Made by a program: the position numbers and the translations under genes. Below are positions 7,527 to 15,770 of a DNA stretch of 64,000 nt, piece after piece. The notes beneath the pieces are model-generated. The model did no database searches. It was not told the DNA's origin and saw only the letters and a list, made by a program, of their open reading frames with translations. Position 1 is the first letter of the stretch. Every line of letters starts with the position of its first letter. The DNA lies in the NCBI GenBank assembly GCA_016223135.1, contig JACRPQ010000005.1:112873-176872 (forward strand). Reading direction: 5' to 3'. Source of the stretch: Chloroflexota bacterium. Its GTDB lineage: Bacteria; Chloroflexota; Anaerolineae; Anaerolineales; Villigracilaceae.

Positions 7527-8360
7527 ATGGGAACTTATTTCGACACCTTCATCGAGAACTTCATCCGAGGCATCCCAAACCTGCTCACGGCGCTGGCGAT
7601 TTTCGTCGTCAGTTTGTATGCGGCGCGAGGCTTGAGCCGGGTGGTGCGGCGCGTGCTGGAGAGGCGCAAAGCCGTGGAGGGTGTGACGCACCTTTTGGCG
7701 GATCTGACGCGCGTCTCCGTCATTGCCGTCGGCGCGATCACCGCTTTGCAGAGGTTTTTCGATGTGACCGCGTTTCTTGCCGGGTTGGGAATCATCGGTT
7801 TCACGGTTGGGTTCGCCCTGCAGGATGTGATGAAGAACTTCGCGGCGGGCGTCATCCTGCTGATCCAGCAGCCCTTCCAGGTGGATGAGGTCATCGGCAC
7901 GGCGGGGTTCGAGGGAACCGTTTTGCGGATTGACATGCGCTCCACCGAGCTCAAAGCGCTGGACGGGCGCATCGTGAGCATCCCCAACGCCGAGATTTTG
8001 GCGCATCCCATCGTCAACTACACCCGCGCAGAGCGGCGGCGCGTCGAACTCCCCGTGGGCGTGGGCTACGCCGCCGATACCGATGCCGCCCGCCGCGCCG
8101 TGCTGGAAGCGATTCGGCAGGTGCCGGGCTTCGTGGCAGAGCCGGCGCCGATGGTCGGCTTTTCCAACTTTGGCGATTCGGCGCTGGAACTCATCGCCTA
8201 CTTCTGGATTGACGCCGCGCAGACCAATCCGCTCGCCGCCAAAGACGCCGCATTATCACTGGTCAAAGAGGCGCTGGAGGAGGAGAACATCGAGATTCCA
8301 TTCTTCCCCCACACGGCATACATGCCTGCGCCCGTTAAAAAAAGAACTCCGAAGCGTTGA
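7527..8360 (+). CDS. Small-conductance mechanosensitive channel, MscS family
   Basis: The protein has 277 residues and three predicted membrane helices. The third, pore-lining one lies around FLAGLGIIGFTVGFALQDV and is followed by MKNFAAGVILLIQQPFQVDEVI. The beta domain has STELKALDGRIVSIPNAEIL. It opens under membrane tension to release solutes on hypo-osmotic shock. Size is like E. coli MscS (286). AAGGAG lies 8 nt before the ATG. The last codons overlap a hairpin that terminates the convergent lipoprotein gene. Confidence 0.92.
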   Translation: MGTYFDTFIENFIRGIPNLLTALAIFVVSLYAARGLSRVVRRVLERRKAVEGVTHLLADLTRVSVIAVGAITALQRFFDVTAFLAGLGIIGFTVGFALQDVMKNFAAGVILLIQQPFQVDEVIGTAGFEGTVLRIDMRSTELKALDGRIVSIPNAEILAHPIVNYTRAERRRVELPVGVGYAADTDAARRAVLEAIRQVPGFVAEPAPMVGFSNFGDSALELIAYFWIDAAQTNPLAAKDAALSLVKEALEEENIEIPFFPHTAYMPAPVKKRTPKR

Positions 8361-8374
8361 GCGCTTCGGAGTTC
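8337..8374 (-). terminator. Intrinsic terminator of the 8392-9177 lipoprotein gene
   Basis: On the minus strand a 13-bp perfect stem, GAACTCCGAAGCG with CGCTTCGGAGTTC and a 5-nt loop, is followed by seven T residues. The hairpin lies within the final codons and stop of the convergent mscS gene. Confidence 0.85.
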
Positions 8375-8391
8375 AAACGTTCACTTGCGGC

Positions 8392-9177
8392 TTACGGCTC
8401 GCTGACTTCGAACCAGTTCACATCAACGGTGATGGGCAGGACGTTGAGGGATGAAATGTTGAAGCCCACTTGACCTTCGGCAAAACCGTAACGACTATCT
8501 TTTACGGTTTTGAGCTTGGCGCCGTTGATAAACAGGGTGATTTCACTGCCACTGCAGACCATTTTATATTCATTGGTTTCTTTGCCCTGCTTGAGCGCGG
8601 TCGTGCCGCCGTTGGCAATGACGTTATAGGCATTATCAACGGCATAGAGATACCACACACCGCCGCTCTCGACGCTGAATTCATACCATTGCGTCCCATC
8701 CTTGTTCATTCTGCAAACGAGGCTGACGTTGTTGTTGTTGCGTCCGCGGTTTGTGGCGTTGAGCGTAAGGGCAACGTTATCGTAGGTTTCACGATTGTAC
8801 ATGTAGTACACGTACAAATCCTCATCGCCCAAATCGAACAACAGATGGTCACCTTCTTGTTCGATCTTGAGGTCATCATCGCTGCCGGAGCCGAGCGTAA
8901 AGTACTCCCAGTTGCTCAAGTCAACGCCGGCATCGAATTCCTCTTTGAAGAATTTCGGAATGACCACTGTCGTAGCCGTGGGCGCAGGCGGTTCGGTCGG
9001 CGCAGGCGGCTCGGTCGGTTCGGGAGCGGGGGGTTCGGTGGGCGCAGGCGCCTGCGTGGGAGGCTGCGGTTGGGGCGGCTGGGGGGCGGGGGTGCTGCTG
9101 CTGCCAAAAAACTGACACGCCATTCCCACTACCAGCACGAACGAAACAAACAAGAACAGGGGACGAAGGCTTCTCAT
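8392..9177 (-). CDS. Secreted lipoprotein with Pro/Thr-rich linker and LamG/DUF1080-like domain
   Basis: The protein has 261 residues. A signal peptide ends in a lipobox-like VVGMAC (Cys about 21). Residues about 27-70 are a P/T/E/A-rich linker made of TEPPAP-type repeats. The rest (FKEEFDAGVDLSNWEYF, NNVSLVCRMNKDGTQWYEFSV, ITLFINGAKLKTV) looks like a concanavalin-type beta-sandwich often found in carbohydrate-binding proteins. It is probably anchored outside the membrane; ligand unknown. An AAGGAG ribosome site and a promoter (TTGTAT-17-TATACT) precede it. Confidence 0.8.
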   Translation of the reverse strand: MRSLRPLFLFVSFVLVVGMACQFFGSSSTPAPQPPQPQPPTQAPAPTEPPAPEPTEPPAPTEPPAPTATTVVIPKFFKEEFDAGVDLSNWEYFTLGSGSDDDLKIEQEGDHLLFDLGDEDLYVYYMYNRETYDNVALTLNATNRGRNNNNVSLVCRMNKDGTQWYEFSVESGGVWYLYAVDNAYNVIANGGTTALKQGKETNEYKMVCSGSEITLFINGAKLKTVKDSRYGFAEGQVGFNISSLNVLPITVDVNWFEVSEP

Positions 9178-9205
9178 TGTGCATTCTCCTTTTGAAGTTT
9201 TTTCA

Positions 9206-9234
9206 AGTATAAGATACCCGACGGCTTAATACAA
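9206..9234 (-). promoter_or_regulatory. Sigma-70-type promoter of the 8392-9177 lipoprotein gene
   Basis: On the minus strand TTGTAT (9234-9229) is spaced 17 bp from TATACT (9211-9206). The start site would lie about 20-25 bp before the AAGGAG ribosome site. Confidence 0.65.
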
Positions 9235-9377
9235 TCCCCCAAGCGGCAAAACAAGCAAATTGTAATTGAACAGTAAATTTCAGGATTTCACGTTGAATGC
9301 GGCGGGACTTTCGATGCTCCTCTGAGATGTGCGTTCACACAGCGCATCGAGTTTCCCACTGCAAAGAAAATTTGTGA

Positions 9378-9383
9378 TACATT
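9378..9383 (+). promoter_or_regulatory. Extended -10 box of the EamA gene
   Basis: TGATACATT provides a TG-extended -10 (TACATT at 9378-9383) 9 nt before the ATG, giving a leader of at most a few bases. Confidence 0.45.
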
Positions 9384-9392
9384 CCGACCTGC

Positions 9393-10247
9393 ATGTCCCT
9401 CACCGCCTTGCTGCTCCTGTTTGCATCCGCTTCCCTGCATGCGTTGTGGAATTTGCTCCTCAAACAATCGCAGGAAAAATACATTGCCATGGGCTGGCAG
9501 GTTATTTTGAGCGGCGGCTTCGCCTTTGTCGTCCTGCTCTTCATCGGTCTGCCGCCGCGCTCGATGTGGCTCTTTGCCATCGTCAGTATGACGCTGGAGG
9601 CGGTCTATTTCATCCTGCTTTCCAACGCCTATACCGACCACGACTTTTCCCTCGTCTATCCCATTGCGCGCGGCGCCGCCCCCGCTTTTCTGATGCTTTG
9701 GTCGGCGCTCTTCTTGCGGGAAGACTTGACCCCGGGCGGAATCGCCGGCGTCCTCTTAATCGTCGGCGGGATGATCGTTATCGGCGCGACCAGTCTCGTT
9801 CAGGCACGCGGAAGCCGGCTCCGCCTCAAAGGCATCCTCACCGCCCTGAGCGTCGCCCTCGTCATCTCGCTCTATACGCTGATTGACGGTACAGCCGTCA
9901 AAAATGGACCCGCCGTGCCTTACGCCTTGAGCATGTTCATGCTGGTGCCAGTCATTACCACCACCTACAACCTGCGCCGCTTCGGGTGGAAACGTTTCGC
10001 CGCCGCCTGGGACGGTCCGCGCCTGCCGCTGATTTTTGCCGCCGTTCTGGGTGTAGTCGCATATCTGCTGGCGCTTTTTGCCTACACCATCGCGCCGGTC
10101 AGTTACTCCGGCGCCATCCGCGAAATGAGCGTTGTCATCGGCGCGTTCCTCGGCTGGCAGTTTCTCGGCGAGAACATGGGAGGAATGCGCGTACTGGGTT
10201 CGGTCATCATCTTTGCGGGGATACTGACCATTGCGTTGTTTGGGTGA
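9393..10247 (+). CDS. EamA-family (DMT) transporter
   Basis: The protein has 284 residues and ten hydrophobic segments arranged as two five-helix EamA repeats. The first contains LHALWNLLLKQSQ and SNAYTDHDFSLVYPIARG. The second ends with SYSGAIREMSVVIGAFLGWQFLGE and a final helix. These are drug/metabolite transporter superfamily features; substrates in this family include amino acids and other metabolites and cannot be predicted here. There is no clear Shine-Dalgarno. Confidence 0.88.
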   Translation: MSLTALLLLFASASLHALWNLLLKQSQEKYIAMGWQVILSGGFAFVVLLFIGLPPRSMWLFAIVSMTLEAVYFILLSNAYTDHDFSLVYPIARGAAPAFLMLWSALFLREDLTPGGIAGVLLIVGGMIVIGATSLVQARGSRLRLKGILTALSVALVISLYTLIDGTAVKNGPAVPYALSMFMLVPVITTTYNLRRFGWKRFAAAWDGPRLPLIFAAVLGVVAYLLALFAYTIAPVSYSGAIREMSVVIGAFLGWQFLGENMGGMRVLGSVIIFAGILTIALFG

Positions 10248-10259
10248 TGCGCGGCTGCA

Positions 10260-12614
10260 TCAAGGCTCCAACGCTTTCTTCACCGCATCGTAGGCATTCA
10301 CCAAGCCATAGCCATACCCTGCGTTCGGCACGCCGCCCTCGAAACACCCCAGCGACGTTCTGCCCGTGTAGGGTTTTGCCGTCTCGATGATGAGTTGCTC
10401 GGTGCGATCAATGTCGCCAATCAGGCTGGGATTCGCCGACCAGAGCAGCGCCACCACGCCCGCCACGTGCGGTCCCGCCATGGACGTGCCTTCCAACGCG
10501 CCGTAGCCGCCGCCCGGCAGAGCGGAGAGGATGTCCCTGCCCGGCGCGATGACATCCGGCTTGATGCGGTTCGAGCCGTCCACCGTCACCGGTCCGCGGC
10601 TGGAAAACTCGGTCAAGTTGCCGTACCTGTCAATCGCTCCAACGGAAAAAACCGAGTCATACAGCGCCAACGGCGCGTTCACCGTACTGCAATTCGGACC
10701 GTCATTGCCTGCCGAAACCACCACAAAAATCCCCGCGTCGCGCAGATGATTCGCCGCGTAGAGCAGCGCCTGCGGGTCGCAGCCTTCAATTTCGGGACAA
10801 CCCCACGAATTGTTCAGCACATCCGCCGCGCGCGTCGGGTCGCCGTCGGTGAACGGGTCGCCGCCCAGCGGAAACGGCGCCAGCATGAACTGCATACAGT
10901 CGAGATACAACGCAGGATTGCCCAAATTGCGATTCAGGTTCATACACGCGAACCAGGTTGCGCCGGGCGCCACGCCGATGCCGTTCTGTCCCAGCGCCGT
11001 GCCGAGCGTGTGCGTGCCGTGACCGTTTACATCGTACGGCGCGGGCTTGCCGTACCACGGGTCGAACCAGTTATAGTCATCCCCTGAATCCTTCCCGCGA
11101 TAACTGTCCTTCAGGGCGGGATGACTCGCATCCACGCCGCTGTCCGACTGTCCAATCACAATCCCTTCGCCGCGCACGCCGAACTCCTCCCATACTTTGT
11201 CCGCGCCAATCATGCGCACGTTCCATTGCACACCCTCGGGCGGAGGGGAGGAGAAGAGATTGCTCAAAGCCATGGCTTCGGCTTGGGGGGCAGGTCGCAG
11301 CCTCGGGCTGGGAAGGACGCGGTCCACTTCGGGGCGGCTCAGCAAAATAAGGCGGGTCAGCATCCCATCGCGCACTTCCAGCGCGTTGACCAAATAATAC
11401 GGCGTGTACTCCACCCCCAACTTGTCGAGCGCCGCCCGCAAATCTGCCTGCGACTCGTTTGCAAAGCGGGTCAACTCGTTATAAGCCGCCGTTCGGCGCT
11501 CGTCTATGTTTTGGATTTGACGCACGTCCGATAAATCCGCCTGCGCCTTCAGGATGACGAACAGACGGTCGCCGTAAAAACCATGATTGCCGTTCGTGAC
11601 GAACAAAATGACGACGACCAGCCACGCCGCCCCCGCGCCAACCCAGCCAAGCAAACGCTTCGCTGCGGACCTCGAACCGGCTCCTGCAACCATACGGATT
11701 ACCACGCCGACAACTCCCACCGTCAACCCCAAACCGACAGCGAACGTCCCCGCCTTCAGCGCCAGCGCACCGATGTCGCCCAGCAAAATCGTCAGTTCCG
11801 TCGGGTCGAAGAAGATGAAGCCCGCCGCCGCCAGCAAACCGACGAGTGTTGCCCCCGCCGCCCGCGAAGGCATGACCGCCGCCACCGCAAACGCAAACGA
11901 TGGAAGCAGGGCAAGCAGTATCAACTGCGCGCCGTCGTAGCCGATGGCGGAGCCGAGCAAGGCAAGCGTTGCGCCAATGCCACACGCATCGAGGAAGCGG
12001 TTGCCCGTCGTGGCTTCCATCAACACCGCCGCGAGCAGACCCAGCGAAAGCCCCGCCAGCAAATTGAGCAGGGCGTCGCTTGGCGAACCGAACGCGCCAA
12101 ACACCGCAAACGGAGCGACGCCGAACGCGGCGAGCAAGAGAGCAAAAGAGACGCTCCCCGCCTTCCAATCAATCGTCACCTTGCGGACTTTGGACACGAT
12201 GAAAAACGCCGTCACTGAAATAACAATCTGATAAAGAGCCCCCACCTGGTCATTGTTTGGACCGATGAAGCGCAGCGCCAGCGCCGGGAACGCCATGAGC
12301 GCCGCGCCCAGCCAGCCTGCATAAACGGGCTTGAAACGTTCGTCTCTGGTGAAATACCACAGCGCCGCAATCACGCCCGTCATCACGAACGCCTGCACCG
12401 CCAGTCCCACCGTTCCCGCCCATTTGAAATAAGCAAGACTGCCCGAAGCGATCGCCGTCTGTTCCATGGACCACAGCACAAGGTGATACAGGAACATACA
12501 CAACGGCGCGGGCAGTGCAAATACAAGAAACAATATCAACGCGCCAACCGAACGGTTTTTCGGTTCTTCCTTTGGCTGAACAGATTGATTCAAATCGTTT
12601 TGCATTTCCATCAT
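10260..12614 (-). CDS. Membrane-anchored subtilase (S8 peptidase) with large polytopic N-terminus
   Basis: The protein has 784 residues. Residues about 20-380 contain roughly ten hydrophobic helices. Residues about 480-784 are a subtilisin catalytic domain with Asp about 491 (QSDSGVDASHP), His about 532 (NGHGTHTLG), the oxyanion Asn region LNNSWGCPEIEGCDP and Ser about 711 (GTSMAGPHVAGVVALLWS). The peptidase domain is probably outside the membrane. The start at 12614 was chosen for its GAGGAG site 9 nt upstream. A fusion of a polytopic membrane region with a subtilase is uncommon; its substrate is unknown. Confidence 0.9.
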   Translation of the reverse strand: MMEMQNDLNQSVQPKEEPKNRSVGALILFLVFALPAPLCMFLYHLVLWSMEQTAIASGSLAYFKWAGTVGLAVQAFVMTGVIAALWYFTRDERFKPVYAGWLGAALMAFPALALRFIGPNNDQVGALYQIVISVTAFFIVSKVRKVTIDWKAGSVSFALLLAAFGVAPFAVFGAFGSPSDALLNLLAGLSLGLLAAVLMEATTGNRFLDACGIGATLALLGSAIGYDGAQLILLALLPSFAFAVAAVMPSRAAGATLVGLLAAAGFIFFDPTELTILLGDIGALALKAGTFAVGLGLTVGVVGVVIRMVAGAGSRSAAKRLLGWVGAGAAWLVVVILFVTNGNHGFYGDRLFVILKAQADLSDVRQIQNIDERRTAAYNELTRFANESQADLRAALDKLGVEYTPYYLVNALEVRDGMLTRLILLSRPEVDRVLPSPRLRPAPQAEAMALSNLFSSPPPEGVQWNVRMIGADKVWEEFGVRGEGIVIGQSDSGVDASHPALKDSYRGKDSGDDYNWFDPWYGKPAPYDVNGHGTHTLGTALGQNGIGVAPGATWFACMNLNRNLGNPALYLDCMQFMLAPFPLGGDPFTDGDPTRAADVLNNSWGCPEIEGCDPQALLYAANHLRDAGIFVVVSAGNDGPNCSTVNAPLALYDSVFSVGAIDRYGNLTEFSSRGPVTVDGSNRIKPDVIAPGRDILSALPGGGYGALEGTSMAGPHVAGVVALLWSANPSLIGDIDRTEQLIIETAKPYTGRTSLGCFEGGVPNAGYGYGLVNAYDAVKKALEP

Positions 12615-12660
12615 GACCAGATTCTCCTCACAACTACCAATTGCTCCCTGCTTACCGCTT

Positions 12661-12713
12661 ACTGACCACTGATCACTGATCACTGCTTACTGATCACTAT
12701 TCACCGATCACCA
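12661..12713. repeat. Short GATCACT-type degenerate tandem repeat
   Basis: Consecutive ACTGATCACTGATCACT-like units lie between the subtilase and the YitT-like gene. The same family appears at 54204-54241. Confidence 0.7.
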
Positions 12714-12716
12714 CCA

Positions 12717-13367
12717 TTAATCCTCCCCTGCCGCCACCGGCACAACCGCATCCTCCACCTGGTGCGGACGCACGTTGAACAACTTGAACGCCCACTGCAC
12801 CGACGGACCGATTAGCAGCGCAAACGCCAGCGTCCCCCAGCCCGCCGGTCCGCCCAACAGCCAACCCAGCGTGACGACGATGACTTCAATGGAACTTCTT
12901 GCCGCCCGCACACTGCTTCCCGTCACGCGGTGAATCGCCAGCATCAAACTATCGCGCGGACCCGCCCCCGCGTCCACGCCAATATACACCGCCGTCGCAA
13001 CGCCCTGAATCAACACCCCCAGCAGAAACATCCCGATTCGCAAAGGGAGATTCCCTTCAAGCGTTGGAATCCAACTCAGGAACAAGTTCAGCCACAGACC
13101 GATGCTCAAGATGTTTCCCAGCGTTCCCCAGCCCACCCGTTCACGCATTGCCAGCGCCAGCACCAGCACCGCAAAACCCATCCATACTGTCATCGCGCCG
13201 ATGGTGATGCCCAGCAAATCCGCCAGGGCAATCTCCAGCACCAGCCACGTGCTTGTCCCCAAACCGGCGCGAATCAGCAGCGCCAGCGCAACACCATACA
13301 GCAAAAAGCCGAACTGTATGACGATAAAATCTCTTGCAAACGTATTCCAGCGGATGGGTTTCAACAT
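12717..13367 (-). CDS. YitT/YczE-family membrane protein
   Basis: The protein has 216 residues with five to six membrane helices. The blocks GFLLYGVALALLIRAGLGTSTW, GITIGAMTVWMGF and IGVDAGAGPRDSLMLAIHR are typical of the YczE/YyaS/YitT group, where a conserved G-x-G-P-x-D lies between helices. Function in the family is poorly defined. It is divergent from the GNAT gene, with 49 bp between the two starts, and GAGGAG precedes the ATG. The C-terminus is acidic. Confidence 0.8.
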   Translation of the reverse strand: MLKPIRWNTFARDFIVIQFGFLLYGVALALLIRAGLGTSTWLVLEIALADLLGITIGAMTVWMGFAVLVLALAMRERVGWGTLGNILSIGLWLNLFLSWIPTLEGNLPLRIGMFLLGVLIQGVATAVYIGVDAGAGPRDSLMLAIHRVTGSSVRAARSSIEVIVVTLGWLLGGPAGWGTLAFALLIGPSVQWAFKLFNVRPHQVEDAVVPVAAGED

Positions 13368-13404
13368 GGCTCCTCAATTCAAACAAGCCGTTATCATATC
13401 ATGA

Positions 13405-13410
13405 TACACT
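13405..13410 (+). promoter_or_regulatory. Extended -10 box of the GNAT/rlmI operon (leaderless)
   Basis: TGATACACT gives a TG-extended -10 with the hexamer TACACT ending 6 nt before the GNAT ATG. No Shine-Dalgarno is present. Confidence 0.5.
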
Positions 13411-13416
13411 CACGTC

Positions 13417-13848
13417 ATGCCACAGATGATCGAAGTCCATAAAGATAATTACACCATCAGCACCGACCCTGCCCGCCTCGATATTGACGCCATCGCCGAA
13501 ATGCTCCAACGCGCCTACTGGGCGCAGGGACGCACCCGCGAAATGATCGCCCGTTATGTTCAACACTCGCTTGTCTTTGGCGTGTATCATGAAGGCAAAC
13601 AAATCGGACTGGCGCGGGTCGTCAGCGACTACACCACCTTCGCTTGGCTGTGTGACGTCTTCATCCACGAAGACTACCGCGGTCACAGTCTCGGCAAGTG
13701 GCTGATGGAAACCATTCACGCCCACCCCGACCTGCAAAACCTGCGCCGCTGGCTCCTCGCCACCCGCGACGCCCACGGCTTATACGAACAATTCGGCTGG
13801 ACACCCCTCGATCACCCTGAACAGTGGATGCACAAATTCAATGGCTGA
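13417..13848 (+). CDS. GNAT-family N-acetyltransferase
   Basis: The protein has 143 residues. The acetyl-CoA-binding block is DVFIHEDYRGHSLGKWLMET, preceded by a beta-strand ARVVSDYTTFAWL and ended by LYEQFGWTPL. This matches the small single-domain GNATs related to YjaB/ElaA-like enzymes. The acceptor is unknown. Its 3' end overlaps the start of the rRNA methyltransferase gene by 8 bp, so the two are co-translated; the pairing suggests RNA or ribosome-linked housekeeping, though that is only inference. Confidence 0.85.
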   Translation: MPQMIEVHKDNYTISTDPARLDIDAIAEMLQRAYWAQGRTREMIARYVQHSLVFGVYHEGKQIGLARVVSDYTTFAWLCDVFIHEDYRGHSLGKWLMETIHAHPDLQNLRRWLLATRDAHGLYEQFGWTPLDHPEQWMHKFNG

Positions 13849-15037
13849 TTTAATCCTCAAACCCGGCCGCGAAAAGAGCCTGCTCCGCCGCCATCCGTGG
13901 ATTTTCTCCGGCGCGATTCATCATCTGGATGAAGAACCCGCCTCCGGCTCGACCGTGAACCTGCTCTCCGCCGACGGGCATTTCCTCGCCCGCGCCTCCT
14001 ACTCCCCCGCCTCCCAAATCCGCGCGCGTGTATGGACGTTCACAGATGAACCGGTGGACAGGGAATTTTTCCGCAAACGGATTCGAGCCGCCATTGAAAT
14101 GCGTCGAAGGTTAAACGTCGAAAGTGATGCAGACTCATACCGTTTGATTTATGCCGAGTCCGATAGTTTGCCCGGGCTTATCGTTGACCGCTATGGCGAG
14201 GTGCTTGTCCTCCAATCGTTGACCGCCGGCGCCGAATACTGGAAGGATACCCTCGCCAGCCTGCTTCTCGAAGAAACGGGTCTCGCCATCCTCTACGAAC
14301 GCTCCGATGCCGACGTGCGCGAACTCGAAGGCTTGCAACCCAAAGTCGGTCTCCTGAGCGGAGAAAATTACCAGTTACCCATTACCATCACTGAACACAA
14401 CCTCCGCTTCCTCGTCAACCTCCAAACCGGTCACAAAACCGGCTTCTACCTCGACCAGCGCAACAACCGTTTGCGCGTGCGCGAACTGGCAAAAGACCGC
14501 GATGTGCTGGATTGCTTCTGCTACACCGGCGGGTTCACGGTCAACGCCCTGGCGGGAGGCGCGAAATCCGTCCTTTCGGTGGATTCCTCAGCCGAAGCGC
14601 TGGAACTGTGCAAAGAAAATATCGCGCTCAACGACCTCCCCGTCAGCCGTCATACCGCCCTCGAAGGCGACGTGTTCCAACTCCTGCGCAAATTCCGCGA
14701 CGAAAACCGTTCCTTCGACCTGATCATCCTTGACCCGCCCAAATTTGCGCCCACCGCCGCCCACGCCGAAAAAGCCGCCCGCGCCTACAAGGACATCAAC
14801 CTGCTGGCGTTCAAACTTCTGCGCCCCGGCGGGATACTGGTCACGTTCTCGTGTTCGGGCGGAGTGGATGCGGGGCTGTTCCAAAAAATCGTGGCAGGCG
14901 CCGCCCTCGATGCGGGCGTCGAAGCGCAGGTTGTCGAGTGGTTGTCACAAGCAGCGGATCATCCCGTCTCATTGCATTTCCCCGAAAGCGCCTATCTCAA
15001 AGGGCTGGTGTGCATAAAACAACGTCCCGAAGGTTGA
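13841..15037 (+). CDS. rlmI: Class I rRNA large-subunit methyltransferase RlmI (m5C)
   Basis: The protein has 398 residues. An N-terminal PUA domain contains LKPGREKSLLRRHPWIFSGA. An EEHEE-type middle domain follows, then a Rossmann methyltransferase domain with VLDCFCYTGGFTVNAL (SAM binding), LDPPKFAP (catalytic motif IV) and VTFSCSGGVD (motif VI with the catalytic Cys). This is the RlmI/YccW family, which makes m5C1962 in 23S rRNA. Length matches E. coli RlmI (396). It overlaps the upstream GNAT by 8 bp, and a hairpin lies across its stop codon. Confidence 0.93.
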   Translation: MADLILKPGREKSLLRRHPWIFSGAIHHLDEEPASGSTVNLLSADGHFLARASYSPASQIRARVWTFTDEPVDREFFRKRIRAAIEMRRRLNVESDADSYRLIYAESDSLPGLIVDRYGEVLVLQSLTAGAEYWKDTLASLLLEETGLAILYERSDADVRELEGLQPKVGLLSGENYQLPITITEHNLRFLVNLQTGHKTGFYLDQRNNRLRVRELAKDRDVLDCFCYTGGFTVNALAGGAKSVLSVDSSAEALELCKENIALNDLPVSRHTALEGDVFQLLRKFRDENRSFDLIILDPPKFAPTAAHAEKAARAYKDINLLAFKLLRPGGILVTFSCSGGVDAGLFQKIVAGAALDAGVEAQVVEWLSQAADHPVSLHFPESAYLKGLVCIKQRPEG

Positions 15038-15054
15038 TAAAAAACCTTCGGGAC
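15024..15054 (+). terminator. Hairpin across the rlmI stop, possible terminator
   Basis: GTCCCGAAGGTT (15024-15035) pairs with AACCTTCGGGAC (15043-15054) over a 7-nt loop. The T-run after it is poor (GGTTATTTGTT), so termination may be weak. The CCTTCGGGAC arm resembles the inner stem of element A. Confidence 0.5.
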
Positions 15055-15113
15055 GGTTATTTGTTGGACGCGCGCCTGCCCGCGTCCCATTTGTTCCCAT
15101 CACTGTTGCAAGA

Positions 15114-15305
15114 TTAATCATCCCCCAGGCTGGCAATTGCGCGCAGCAAGCCCAGCACCAGCACGCCGAGTTTGATGCTTTCGCCGGTGGTCAGGGCAGT
15201 CTCCCGTTCGCTTTTCTCTGCGCGGCGGTTGAGCAGGGAAGCCGCAATCAGACCGGTCACTGCACCGATGACGGCGCCAAAGAGAAGAGTCTTGTTTTTG
15301 TTCAT
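15114..15305 (-). CDS. Small glycine-zipper membrane protein (YtxH-like)
   Basis: The protein has 63 residues. One N-terminal helix has the glycine-zipper pattern GAVIGAVTGLIAASLL, followed by a charged stretch RRAEKSERE and a second moderately hydrophobic segment. Small YtxH-type envelope proteins look like this. It starts 3 nt after the stop of the next membrane protein gene, so the two form an operon. Function unknown. Confidence 0.65.
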   Translation of the reverse strand: MNKNKTLLFGAVIGAVTGLIAASLLNRRAEKSERETALTTGESIKLGVLVLGLLRAIASLGDD

Positions 15306-15308
15306 GGC

Positions 15309-15728
15309 TCATTTCCTTCCAAAGAATGCCCGAATGCTTGCGCCAAGCCCCTCAATGAAGAAAACCGGCCTGACGACCGCATCCGCGCCGCGTTTGATGT
15401 AGAGGGCGGTTTTATGAACGTAATCCTGCGCCATGCCGGTATAGGCGGGCATGATATGAAGCAGCCGCGCCATGAGATATACCAATCCCGCCAGCAAGGC
15501 TAGCGTCAACAGCAACCCAATCACGATGGGAATGACAATCCAAATGGTGGAAACCGCCGCCCAACGTCCAACATCGCCGCCATCACGGAAGGCAGCAATG
15601 CCGACAAACACAATCAAAGCCAGGCAAAGGAGTGTTGTCAATGTGATGGGCAGAATAATTTGCCAAAACAACTGCCTGCGGTGATTTCTATACGATTCGT
15701 GAATCGGCTGGGGAACTTTGGCGTTCAT
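15309..15728 (-). CDS. Small membrane protein, unknown function
   Basis: The protein has 139 residues with two long hydrophobic segments around residues 25-48 (ILPITLTTLLCLALIVFVGI) and 60-90 (IVIPIVIGLLLTLALLAGLV). The C-terminal region ALYIKRGADAVVRPVF is amphipathic. The ATG at 15728 was preferred over a longer in-frame start because a minus-strand TAAAAT (15741-15736) lies 7 nt before it; this would be a leaderless start. It is followed closely by the glycine-zipper gene. I do not recognise the family. Confidence 0.7.
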   Translation of the reverse strand: MNAKVPQPIHESYRNHRRQLFWQIILPITLTTLLCLALIVFVGIAAFRDGGDVGRWAAVSTIWIVIPIVIGLLLTLALLAGLVYLMARLLHIMPAYTGMAQDYVHKTALYIKRGADAVVRPVFFIEGLGASIRAFFGRK

Positions 15729-15770
15729 GCAATGTATTTTAGCATAGTTGATTTCGAGCATCGGAAAAGG

